The notes beneath the pieces were generated by a model. It ran no database searches. It was not told the DNA's origin and was given only the letters and a program-made list of their open reading frames with translations. Positions 21,717 to 33,000 of a stretch of 64,000 nucleotides of DNA are shown piece by piece. The stretch is from Oxytricha trifallax. Its lineage: Eukaryota; Ciliophora; Spirotrichea; Sporadotrichida; Oxytrichidae. How positions within the stretch are numbered: the stretch's first letter is position 1; each line of letters starts with the position of its first letter. The stretch lies in assembly GCA_000711775.1 (NCBI GenBank), contig ARYC01000675.1:82071-146070 (forward strand), read 5' to 3'. A program made the translations under genes and the position numbers.

Positions 21717-23540
21717 TCATTTCCCAACCAGAGAGCTAAGTACTAATAGATTCTTATTTTTTTACATCTTTTCAGCATAAATATTATTGGATTAATTTTA
21801 ATAGATGAAACCATATTGATTGGCCATTTGTACTAATGAATATCTCTACTCTCTGATGCTTCTGACAGTGGAAAATATAGAGAATCTGACTTCATCTATA
21901 TGTGTCCCTTTTACGATTTGCTGCATTATTTTTATCATTAAGTGAGTTAAAGCTATGGTCGTACCTGTTCTCCCAATACCAGCACTGCAGTGAATTATTA
22001 TATAAAAATAATGAATTTCCCCCCCCCCTATTTCATAAAATTACTCATTATTGCATATAAATGTTTTGAATGATTGCTCTTTCATCATTAGCAGATTAAA
22101 GTGTCCACTACACGAATCTTTCAAGCATAACCTTGAATTCATTCATGGATTTGCCAGTAGGGACGTCGTGATCTGGCCAGCCCACATAGTGATACTGTTA
22201 TACGGTTTTCTCCAACTTATTCACAATTACTTTGAAAGTTCTCAAATACAGATATGTACCAAAATCAAATATAGAAAAATATGGGACTATATTTGATAAT
22301 TTTCAACTACTCTTTTGATAAAAATTACATAATAAAAGTATTTTCAATTAATTTAATATTATAATGATTAAAATTGATTTATAAAAGAATAAGATATTAA
22401 GAAGTATTTTAATTTATTTATTTATAATTAAAAATTGAAACAATCATAAATTCATATAAAACTAGGAAGTTAAATTTAGATGTCCTTTTACTAATGATGT
22501 CCGTTTTAGGTTATTTTTATCATTTCCAATATTTTTTAAGTAAATGAAATGAATAATGATTAAACTTTGCAAATTTACAGCTAATTTACGAAATAAAAGA
22601 AAACTCTTTTATTCAAAAGAACGATCAAATTGGATATATATATATATATATAATTTGTCATACTAGTCAATAACTTTTATTCAGTTATCCATTTTTTTCG
22701 AGCTCTTTATTGATTTTGATAATCTTACAAAGTATTTTTGTGATTGTTTAACCAAATTTTTATTTATTTTCCTCTTCTGAAAAATAAATATATCAGGCAC
22801 AAATTTATTTAAAAATATGTAGATAACTGAGTTTCATCGGTGCATTCAATTTTAATTGTAACATTATCATCTCTGGCTCTTATTGTTTAATTATAATTTT
22901 AAATTATAATTAATATAATATATTTATTTAAGTTAAAATATTATTGGATCAGCTCCTTTTTTAGGCCAATAATGAGCGCATTTAGTTCTTCCACCTTCTG
23001 ATAACTTGCAGGTTGCTAAGATTATTTTCACATTTTGTTATTTTTCAATATGAATAATTTTACTCAATTAAAAATAAAAATTTGACAACTAATCTTAAAA
23101 GTTTTGAGAACATTTATTAGAGTGTACTGGACCAAAATAATGTGCACTTAAAAATTTTGAAATATAATTTATCGTCTAATAGCACCCAGAAAAAATAATT
23201 CATTGTTAATCTTATAAATAATAGATATTTCCAATATTTATTCTCTATGATATCCTTATAAATATTTAATCAATTAATCTCGGGATTTAAATTCAGCTAA
23301 CAATTATCAATAATTTATTTTTCAAAATAAATTATATTTTCTTAAGAGTGCACCATCAACCAAAAATCTATAACTGTATTTTCATATGCACAATAATTTT
23401 CTATATAAATATCATTGCTATAGATTATTTTAACAATATTATCTTTTGGGCCTTATGTGGCTATGTATTTATTTTAATGACTTTGCAATCAATAAGATTT
23501 TTATTGAAAACATTTCACATTGAGGATAGTTAACGACTAC
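21717..23540 (-). CDS. Gene K: protein tyrosine phosphatase
   Basis: It stops at TGA (plus 21717-21719). In coding order I see these parts. YIATQGPKDN near 23,450 is the PTP YIAxQGP motif. KIILATCKLSEGGRTKCAHY near 22,990 is the expected strand and K-C-x-x-YWP segment. ECTDETQ lies near 22,840 and YVGWPDHDVPTG near 22,175, the WPD loop with general-acid Asp. IIHCSAGIGRTGTT near 21,970 is the HCX5R P-loop with catalytic Cys and Arg. All classical motifs are present, so an active tyrosine-specific phosphatase is likely. About 80 residues follow the P-loop. The gene is cut by inserts, one directly before the catalytic Cys (21,991-22,066) and a large one at about 22,290-22,800. The 5' end lies at or beyond 23,540 and is unresolved. 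Confidence 0.8.
21991..22066. other. IES in the phosphatase gene, pointer TGAAT (plus strand), 76 bp
   Basis: TGAAT occurs at 21991-21995 and 22067-22071. On the coding strand the collapse joins GCA ATC ATT CAC TGC AGT, so the pointer itself encodes the Ile and most of the His before the catalytic Cys. The insert holds a run of about 10 C at 22,019-22,028. Confidence 0.8.
22290..22800. other. Large AT-rich insert inside the phosphatase gene
   Basis: It lies between the ECTDETQ and FGTYLYLRTF segments of the phosphatase, which are adjacent in the protein family. It has no coding quality and contains a TA dinucleotide repeat at about 22,633-22,653. Interpreted as an IES; the pointers were not resolved. 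Confidence 0.55.
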
Positions 23541-25255
23541 TATCAGAAAGCTGTTTTATTCTTGTCAGAATGTGCTGTTTTATAAATAAAACTCATAACC
23601 CCTATATATAGATGATACATTTTGTGTTTTTACATGGTTGTATTAATGCAATTGATTATTGTCTATTAATGATTTGCGGAAAATGTAGTCCCATAAACAT
23701 TTTGCGGATGCAAATCCATTTTTAAGTATAAGAAAACTTTTAAACAAAAAAGAGAAAGAGAAAGGTTTTTGATATGTTTAAAGTTTAAGTTAATAAGTTT
23801 AGTTATTAGTATATTAAGAATTATTAATAAAAAATGGTTATAATTAAAATCTCATAGAATGGCCCCTATAACAATAAAATCAAAGATTAACTTAGTTTTT
23901 AATTTTACATCAACAAAGTTAGCATTTATGTATATTACGTTATTGAAATAAGATTATTTAATAATAACTATTATGAAGTATTTTTATGTATTCATTGCTA
24001 TATTCTAGACGAACTTTCGTTGAAATAACTATAAAAAGTATTAGTAAATACAATATAGTTTATATTATTAATAAAATACAAAAGATCAGGAATTTATTTT
24101 ACGATAAATTAAAAAACTGCCTATATTTATATACATGAAAATTAAATTACTATTTGTATAAAATAATGGAAATAGTTTGATGGTTTGTTTTAATAAGTGT
24201 CTGAACTTATTACTTTAATATTTAGAGTAAACTTTAAGTTTTAAGTTATTTTATGAACTTTCTAAATAATTTCACAATTTCACACATTTAACCACTCGCA
24301 TTGAAACATATATTAGAATACACTTTAAGAGTTGAGATTTCTCACTTAAGTAATGTGATTTTAGAAGTTTTTTCTATAATTATCAGCCATAGTAAAAAAT
24401 GATTGAAAAATCAATAAAATGTTTGATTATCAAGATATAAGTTGAAATATCGAAAGAATTAAAAGATTTAATTGAAAATAATGTTTAATTACTTTAATGG
24501 TTTGAGTCTTTTATGCAAGAGAGGTTTTGTAAATAATATCTTTGAATTCTCAGTTTAAACCCATTTTATTTTTAATTTAGGAAAATCTAATTATGTAATG
24601 TTAATTTATAAATATAAAAAACTTTTTATTTTGATATATTTTTGATCAATAATATATGTCATTAATGACCAATATTATGAGTCTTTTCATTTTATGAGAT
24701 CCTTACAAGGTAAAATGTCAATGTATCTATTTAATACTAACAAATTATTATTTAATTATTTTAAATAAATATGGAATTATTTTTATCTAAAAAAATATAT
24801 ATATTTAAGTCCATGTTTTTCTCTTATTAGTCTAAACTTTCAATATGAGCTTATGTGCAAATTTAAAATTTTATATATATAAAAATACGAATAATTTTAT
24901 AAATTAATATTTGATTATATTTCTATTAGTGCAAGTAATTTTTTCAATATTTCTGAACTCGCTTGGGGCTTAATTATTAGCAGATTATAATCAAATAAAT
25001 GAAATCATTTAATAGCTCTATGACTATAATAAACAGCTTAAATTAACTCTATTAATAATAAACCTAAAAATACTTTTTCATATCAAATTATAGTACATTA
25101 TACTAAGTTAACGGCATAGTAAATAAATATTAAATATGTATATCTGGTTTGCTTACATTTATTTAAAAAACTTTAAAGAAAAAAAAACTGTAAAAATTAA
25201 TCAAAATAAAATATATTAAATGTAAATAAATATTTACATTTTTGTATTTTAAATT
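23541..25255. other. Very AT-rich stretch, possible small coding fragments
   Basis: No complete gene is visible. Short patches with coding-like codon use appear, for example around 24,290-24,360 and 24,930-24,990 (minus: NQAPSEFRNIEKI), but none links to another with confidence. It may be germline-limited DNA, or another gene cut into very small pieces. Confidence 0.4.
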
Positions 25256-26387
25256 TCATTTTTATTTAACAATAATCAAGTTTTAAGCATTCTTTAAGAA
25301 ATCCTTAACTGTAATAGATTATTCTAAAGGACCATAAACTTGTGATTTCAACCTAGTATTTAAAGATTTAGTAAATTATGCTTAAATTTTATGATTAATG
25401 GTGGGGGGAAATTGCGTGAAAATCATTAAATGCCAAAATAGCTTACATCACTTTAAAATTAATAAATTATTATTATTCAGAAAAGATAAGTTAATTTAAT
25501 ATTTGATTTTATTAAAACAATTCACTTCTTTGTAAACTTATTTAATTTGAATCATATTTAAGATTAATATTTTATAAGTTTATGAGAGAGTCTTTTTATC
25601 TATAGGTATAATGTCTTCCTGCAATGCCTTGATGTAAACTTTGTAAAATTAATTCGAAATATATACAATTTCTATTGCTTATAATTATTTAATTTATTCT
25701 GTAAAGTCTGCATTAAGTTTATTAGGATATATCATTTTCTTCATATGGGTCTTTTTCAACGACATCTTTTGACTCTTCATCGCTAGTTAAGTTCTACAAA
25801 TTTTATCATTTTAATGGAGATTCAATAATAATTATGAATTTAAGGTAAGACTAGCAATATTAAATTTAAGTTCTATTACTTATAAAAAAGAATTATATAT
25901 AATTTCATATAAAATATTTGCTACTTCTGCACAGACTCCAAATTTTGAAAGTAATATAAAATAATTTAACTTTAAATGTATTGTACTGTTATATTTTTAC
26001 CTTTTAAGGTGGTTGCTGAGAGTCTTTTATTTAATATAATGATACAGATATTATTTAATTATTAATTAATATATAACATAAATTAAAGATTAATTTTTGT
26101 TTAAAAGATATCATTTTAAAATGATAAAGTATTAAATTTAAAATTTATTAAAAATAAAAATAATACATTTAAATAAAATATATATTTCTTTACAAAAACA
26201 GGGTTAAGAATTTAAATGATATATAACTCAGTTATTATTAATAAACTATAGGAATTTAGAATAAATTCATTAATTAAAAATAAACCTAATTATTAATTAA
26301 AAATTAATTATTTTTTATAGTAAACTTTTGAATTTTACAACGGAATTAACATATTTATTTAGTCTGCTGTTTTCTATCTTATTCCAT
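25256..26387 (-). CDS. Gene L: small acidic protein split into many tiny segments
   Basis: Coding-quality islands on the minus strand are separated by AT-rich filler. They are MEQDRKQQTKQ (start at plus 26385-26387), KDSQQPPQK (about 26,005-26,030), FQNLESVQKQQIF (about 25,920-25,955) and LTSDEESKDVVEKDPYEEN (about 25,735-25,795). Then come ALQEDIIPIDKKTLS (about 25,585-25,630), VMQAILAFNDFHAISPHH (about 25,395-25,450) and SQVYGPLEQSITVKDFLKNA (about 25,280-25,345), ending at TGA (plus 25256-25258). The order is collinear, not scrambled. The joined protein would be only about 110-150 residues, so inserts outweigh coding DNA. Individual pointers were not resolved and the family is not recognised. 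Confidence 0.5.
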
Positions 26388-27010
26388 TCGATTCCATTTC
26401 CTTATATTACAATTTAAAATTATTCATAATAAATTTATTTGAATTTAAATAAAAATTTTATATTTTAATAGCAATAAAAATGTTATCTGGTAAATTTCAT
26501 AGTTCTTTATTCTACTATTAAATATAAACTTGACTTATAAAAGACTAGTATTCTAGTATTTATATATGAAATAAAAATAACGCATAGAACTATGGAAAAA
26601 CTTGGAAATAAATTTTATTCTTTTTAATGTTATTTTATCTCTTTATATAATCCATCATATTTATAAATAAATCTACGAAACTATGTATTTTTTAAAATTT
26701 ATCCTGATTATTTATCAACTATTTTGTTAATTACTTTATATTATTATTATGAATTTCAATTTTATATATTCGACTTGAGTATCTCTTTTAAAATTTATTA
26801 TTATAACAATTCGCATATTTATTAATAACATAACAAGAATTGATTTAAAAATGTTAATACTTGTCCATAAATTGTAAAGTGAAATTCAGTTTTCATATGA
26901 ATATAAAATAAAATCTAATTAAGTAATTAACAATTTTAGAGGTGTTTTTTTACTAAAAATAATTAATAAAATTGAAATTTAACTAATAATAAATTTCATT
27001 AAATTAAATA
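26388..27010. other. AT-rich divergent intergenic region
   Basis: It lies between the 5' ends of gene L (-) and gene M (+), so it should contain both promoters. It is strongly AT-rich with no recognisable elements. Confidence 0.45.
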
Positions 27011-29724
27011 ATGAGTGATTCAACTCAACAGCATCTGACTATTATAACAAGTATTGCTGTATCTATATTTTTATATAAATAAGATAACAAAAAAGTATTA
27101 TGCTATCTTTATAATGTATAAATAATTAGATTTCAATCAACAATTTAAAAAGTTGGTTTAATAAATCGGTAAAAATTATTAATAAAACTAAAAAAGAAAT
27201 CATTTAAGCGAAAAAAAATAATAAATATTTCAGCAATAATATAAAGTGAAATTTTGAATATTGTTTAGAAAATAATGATGAAAATTGGAATACAAATAGC
27301 ACCACGAAACTTTCGTTGATTGAAATGAGCAGGACTAAGATTTATCCAGAGAGTCCAAAGACTAACAGAGCGATTTTAGATAAAAAACCCACTCTTTAGG
27401 TAATTATTATTCACATCATCAAATTTATCTATTTATTTATAAATTATAAATCCTGATAGTTGTTTGTATATAAATATATTATGTGTATCAAATCTATCGC
27501 ACCAGAAGCTATTTAAACTAATTATAGTAAACTAATGTAGAGAAATAAAAAGATGATAAGTAGAAAACTGAAAAGAAACTTCAATTTGGAAAGAACTATC
27601 TAGTCATGGAACCAGATGAATTAATCAAGGCAGGTAAACTCGAAATTACAATGTTTTTAACAGAATTTTTCTTATTTTTATAATTTATAAGGGGATGGAG
27701 ACTAAAATTAGTAAAATTACTCAGATCGAAACTGTTTGACGTGAGCATGATTATATTGATCATACTCTACACAATCCTGATCTTTTTATTTTTCGCAATC
27801 GTAGATAATTTTCTAAGCAGCGATGACGTGACTATATTTTACATCATTGAACTGATTATTCTTGGAATATTTTGTCTGGAAATAGCTCTACATATCACAG
27901 GCTATGGAATGCTTTATTTGAAAGATAACTGGAATGTATTCGATATTTTCATTATCATGCTGAGTCTCATTTTCGTATTAAAAATTGACTTAACATATGA
28001 TTGAAATTGACAAAATTCATGTTAAAATTTAAATGTATTCCTAGATATATTCGTCAACAACGCGGCTTTACAGGGCTTTTTGAAAATTCGTAGTGTTTTC
28101 AGGCTACTTAGAATCTTTTTACTTATAAGAAAATTGAATTCCTTAAGAGTGAAGAGAGATTTGCAAAAGCGTTAGCATTTAAGCATGGGTTATGATTTGC
28201 GCTCTCCTTTAGAAAGAGTGCTTGAGATTATGAATAATTTAAGAGACTAAATCGACATTGAAGAAGTTAAAATATTGCAAGATTTAAGCTACTGCATTAA
28301 GATAATCTCGTCAAACCAGCTTTATGAGGCAAAATTAGATTACGATGATAGCACGGGAGATTCAAATAGCAAAACAGAGGTATAAATGTTGCTAAATACT
28401 TATTCAAAAGGCTTGTAAAATGAAAAAGTAAATGGTAAAAACATCAAACACAGAAATGATCAAATGAGCGTTGCTATTCATAACAGTAATCTAGGCATGA
28501 CTGATTCCTCAATTGAAGATTAAAAGTACTAAATTTCAACTCTTTAAGTCGAAAATATGCTCAAATTAGATTCTTAAGTCCGAGCAGAATTAACTCAAGT
28601 TGACTCTATAGATTTCGACATTTTCTTTTTAAGAGAGAAAACTCTTGATAATGAATTGGTTACGATAACTTCATATTTACTGGCTAAAGAAGATCTGTTC
28701 TCAAATTTAAAAATTAATCTGGATACATTCCTAAACTTTATTGAGAAAATTCAAAAAGGGTACAAAGATGTGACTTATCATAATAAGACTCACGGAGCAG
28801 ATCTTGCATAGGTAAGCAAATTCAGTAAATTAAACTCATTTATAGACTTTCTATTACTATTCGACATCATGTGGGTTAAGAGAAAAAGTAAAAATGAGTA
28901 ACTTAGACTTGATGTGCCTTTTAGTAGCCGGAGGCTGCCATGACCATGAGCATCCTGGTTTCAACAATGTTTACTTAGTTGAAACCAAGGACAACCTTGC
29001 ACTAAGATATAATGGTAAATTTCAATCACTGAGGTTTTATATATTCAATTTATAGATGTGTCTGTGCTTGAAAATCATCATGTTGCTTCTTCTTTTATGG
29101 TCATGTAAGAAATAGGCTGCGACATTTTTGAGAATTTTTGTAAAGATGATTTCAAAAGAGCCAGAACTCTATAACATTCATACTTTATCAATCTAGTTTA
29201 TAAGTGTTATATTTATTGGAAGTATTCTTGGCACTGATATGTCAAAGCACTTTGCTGAATTAGGGAAATTTAAAGCAAGACTCGCTTCACCAGACTTTGA
29301 CCCAACTGGAAATGACAAAGATTTAGTAATGTTTGAACTTTTCCACTTTGCTGATATATCAAACTCAGCCAAGCCTTGGGAACTCTGTTTAAAATGGACC
29401 GAGCTACTATTTATAGAATTTTTCCATTAAGGCGATCTCGAGAGAAATCGTGGTGTCCCTATCTCTTATTTGATGGACCGCACTGTAGTGAATATAGCGA
29501 AATCTTAAATAGGCTTCTTAGATGTGATAATTATACCATCTTTCACTGCTGCGAGCTAAGTAGTCAACCTTGAATAAAACTTGTAAAATCTAGAATTGAA
29601 TAAGACTACATGGCAGAGTAGGTTCGAGGAATACGAAGATAGAATGAATCAAGAAAAATAAAACCTTATATAAAATAAAAATAATAACACAAAACTGCCA
29701 TCCGTTAAGATCGCATTTTAATGA
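27011..29724 (+). CDS. Gene M: voltage-sensor ion channel domain fused to a cyclic-nucleotide phosphodiesterase
   Basis: It starts at ATG 27011 (MSDSTQQHLTIITNSTTKLS after IES removal) and ends at TGA 29722-29724. Residues after about 100 contain transmembrane helices (MIILIILYTILIFLFFAIVD; FYIIELIILGIFCLEIALHI; NWNVFDIFIIMLSLIFVL). An S4-like helix with spaced arginines (KIRSVFRLLRIFLLIRK, about 28,083-28,135) follows. There is no second S5-pore-S6 set, so it resembles a voltage-sensor module. After a linker comes a class I PDE catalytic domain: YHNKTHGADLAQ, TFYYYSTSCGLREK, GGCHDHEHPGFNN (metal-binding His-Asp), LENHHVASSF, and FHFADISNSAKPW with the later Asp. The predicted role is membrane-voltage-linked hydrolysis of cAMP/cGMP. 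Introns at 28,812-28,845 and 29,015-29,055 are GT-AG. Frame changes near 28,000-28,045, 27,630-27,690 and 29,170-29,215 mark further inserts. Confidence 0.8.
27047..27291. other. IES in gene M, pointer ACAA, 245 bp
   Basis: ACAA occurs at 27047-27050 and 27292-27295. Collapsing gives ATT ATA ACA AAT AGC ACC in frame and links the start codon with the next coding piece. The pointer is short, so the exact edges are provisional. Confidence 0.6.
27400..27527 (+). other. Intron (GT-AG) in gene M, 128 nt
   Basis: It begins GTAATT after CTT TAG and ends TTATAG before TAA ACT AAT. Splicing gives an open Gln/Lys-rich frame leading to EKKLQFGKNYLVMEPDEL. TAG flanks both sides, so an IES with a TAG pointer would give nearly the same product. 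Confidence 0.6.
28812..28845 (+). other. Intron (GT-AG) in the PDE domain, 34 nt
   Basis: It starts GTAAGC and ends TTATAG. Removal joins HGADLAQ to TFYYYSTSCGLREK exactly as in class I phosphodiesterases, which supports the boundaries. Confidence 0.85.
29015..29055 (+). other. Intron (GT-AG) in the PDE domain, 41 nt
   Basis: It starts GTAAAT and ends TTATAG. Removal gives TAT AAT GAT GTG TCT, i.e. RYNDVSVLENHH, the family's conserved H-H segment. Confidence 0.85.
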
Positions 29725-30057
29725 ACAATGAATTAGTAAGAACCTCATTTAAATTTATAAAAATGTACCTTCAAATTCATAGTTATATGTACACCCAATA
29801 TAAAACTTATACGCTTCCAAACTAATATAAAATCAAGACTTTTCAAATACACTTAAATCGTTATAATATTCTTATGTTCGGTCGACACAAAAGTTATCAC
29901 TTACTATAATTTTTGATTTAAAAAAATAAATTTCGCTATTCACAATACTTATCAAATAACCTCAAGTTGAAAACTCTTATAAAAATATGATTAAAATAAT
30001 TTACTAAGATAAATATTAGTTTTAATATGTTGCTTTATGTAAGTTGTTCATAATCCT
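29725..30057. other. AT-rich convergent intergenic region
   Basis: It lies between the 3' ends of gene M (+) and gene N (-). AT-rich, with no recognised feature apart from A-rich tracts. Confidence 0.5.
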
Positions 30058-33000
30058 TCATTTTTAGCTTATTTTAGCATTCTGACTTTCATCCAGAAAA
30101 TAGCTAGAGTCCTTGAACAATAATAGGTAATCCAGTGTGTTATTGATATTAAGTTGTCATATACCAAGAATTGAAGCATTATTGATTAAATTCAATATTA
30201 ATATGTTTCCAATTAAATCCTACTAATGTTTATTACAAAAACTATCTTATAATATAGCAAATATTCCAGAATAGAACCATGTCCACGATACTTTCCATCC
30301 AAAGGTAGATGAGAACTTAATTATGTACCAAGTGATTGCCGCATATATTGCCAAGGTAATCATGTATGCTATAATGAATCTCAACCTCATTTCTTTTCTC
30401 AGTTCAACTCTAAGTAAAAATGTTAAGGCGTATAATTATTGACTTACAGCATCTGCTCAAGATAGATCATAGTATAAGATTGCACAAGTCTCTAATCAGA
30501 GACTTTGAATATTCCTGCAAAAACGTACATCAAAATTATTGTACCAAAAGGCGCTACAATAGAAATCCATAAATCATCTCCAGCTAAGCTTCTAGCGCTT
30601 TTGTCCTAAAAAAACAAAATAGATTAACACCAGGATTTTAAAGAATTTTGAACTTACGAAGTCAGGCAAATCAAGTGGATCCTTAGTATTGTTATAAATA
30701 ACAGCACACCAGAACCAATTCAAGAAGACACAAGTAAATAGCAAAGTCCATCTTGCATGTCTTGGGGATAGTAAACTCGTGATATATAGAATGCTAGTTA
30801 CATGATTTCCATGAATTAGCAAATTTTTCCAGTGATACCAATACATTTCCTTGGCTTTTTTCTCAATCTTCAAATATCGCTTTTACTCTTTGCTTCTCGT
30901 TTTCTCTCCCATATCGTCTTCTGAAGAACTGGTACCATGAATTTTAACAAAATCTTGAACCTCCTTCTCCTCTTCATATCTGCGAACCATTTGCTGCTCG
31001 AATAAATCATTGTCAATTCTGTTGAAATCCCCTTTAGTTCCATCTTCTGGACCTCCTCGCTCGGTTGACATATGATCCTCTTCGAAATCTCTTTCTTTTT
31101 AATTTTAAACGGGTTTGTTTTTCTTTCCTCCCTTGCTCTTGACTGGTAAAAATTCGGCTTCTTAAATCATGTCGTCGTCCTTGTTAAACTTTTTGTTGTT
31201 TAAAGTAGGCTTTTTAGGTTGCTTTTTACTAAGAGTTGGCTTTTTAAGCTGAGTAACTGGAGTACTTTCTTGGGGATAAAATTAATTCAATATATACTGA
31301 TTACTATTAATGCATTTTTACTTTTTTTTTCTTATCATTTATGATAAAATAAGCTTTTTAAAAATAAAATAAAAAATTATAACCAATCCTATCCAATATT
31401 TATTAAACTAATTTCAAGAATTTATTAAATAATTGACAATGGAACTCAAATTTAAATTTTGAACATTTTTATTTTATATACTGACAAAAAGTTTATTTCA
31501 AAAATCTATTTAATTTTATTTATTTTTTACCCACATCCTCCCATTTACTTTCTTATTCGCCTTCAAGCAGAGCTTGTTTCCCTGCTTTATCTTACGGATT
31601 TTTACCTTTAATATCTTCTCCCTCCACTTTATTTCTGATGAAGATAATGTTTCCATCAAAATCACGCTTAACTATAAGTCTTTTTTACTTGGGTTTCTAC
31701 TGGAATCCTTTGAGCTCTAATCTTCTAATTCTTTCTTTAAGTTTTGTCATTACCTTGGGTTGAAGATATCTATCTGCAAGCACCATAAATATCTAGCCTA
31801 CTGCAAAAGATACTGCTCCTGCAATCACAGCATACAAACCGAAAGAGTTTCTCCAGTATTGCATAGCGAAGAAATCTGAGTATATACCCACTTAAACTCC
31901 CTTTCCTGTTTGAGGGACTGTTTGTTAAAACACGACTGCAAACCTTGACATATAAATAGTTGCAATTAAAAATAACAAACTAAAATTTTAATAAATTATA
32001 TGCGTGCATCTACACACTGTGATGCTGACATTTAGAGGTACATCTTCATCACAACTATAGCAAGGAATATTCTCGAAGATCTTTGATACAGAACAACTAT
32101 TATCATTTATAAACTTATTTTGCTCAGTATTCCATGTCATACATCTCATCAACTCGTCCTCATAAGCTTGACTCTTTTTATAAGGTTCCTTGATCATAAT
32201 ATAGCTGTTTACCAGAGTGACATTTATGTGATTCATTTAAGAATCATAGAAAGTTAAGTCAGTCACGTTTGACTCCACAAAACCTCCAGGTTGCTCTTCA
32301 AATATAAATGGATTTGCTGTGTATTTCAGTGCTTTCAAACTCACTTCGTGTTTATCAGAGGCTTGACCTTAAGAACTGTCAAATACACTATCAGGCAGTT
32401 GCCAATAGAGATCCTTTTCTCTGATGAACATAGTTTAATCTTTATATTCACCTGCATATTAAGCATAGGCTGCTATATCGAAAGATTTGGTTTGATAAGT
32501 GAATTTCTTATTCCCTGGATTAAGAGTGGGAATAAACTTCTCTATAAAATGATTTAATTGATAATCTATTCTTCTAGCCCAGTCTTTATAGATATTGCCA
32601 TCATCTACTTTTACAGAAGCAGCTTCTTATTACAAATTTCTTCCAAACTTTATCTTGTTTTTTATTCCACCAATTAGGTAAGTCTAAAATTCTGCACTCT
32701 AAGATTCTTAAAGATCTCTATGTAGCATTTCTACTTCTTAATTTCCATTAAGTTACCTAGTTTGAGACACTTAATATTGAGCATCAAGTGAAAGGCCATT
32801 TGCTAATGCTTAGCCTTCTGGATAAGCCCTTCTAACAGCTGATGAATGATACATTTTTTGAATCACTGCATTTAGAGCATCCAGGTAGATCTGTCTGACA
32901 TTTTGTGAGACAGGAAAATGTGCATAAATAGGAGCATTTCCTATTTTCTCAATTGTTTTAACAATCTTTTCAAAATAATCATCTGAAACTAGATCTGGGT

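Noticed and set aside
22633..22653. TA dinucleotide repeat as a functional element
   Set aside because: Simple repeat inside a non-coding AT-rich insert; nothing further supports a role.
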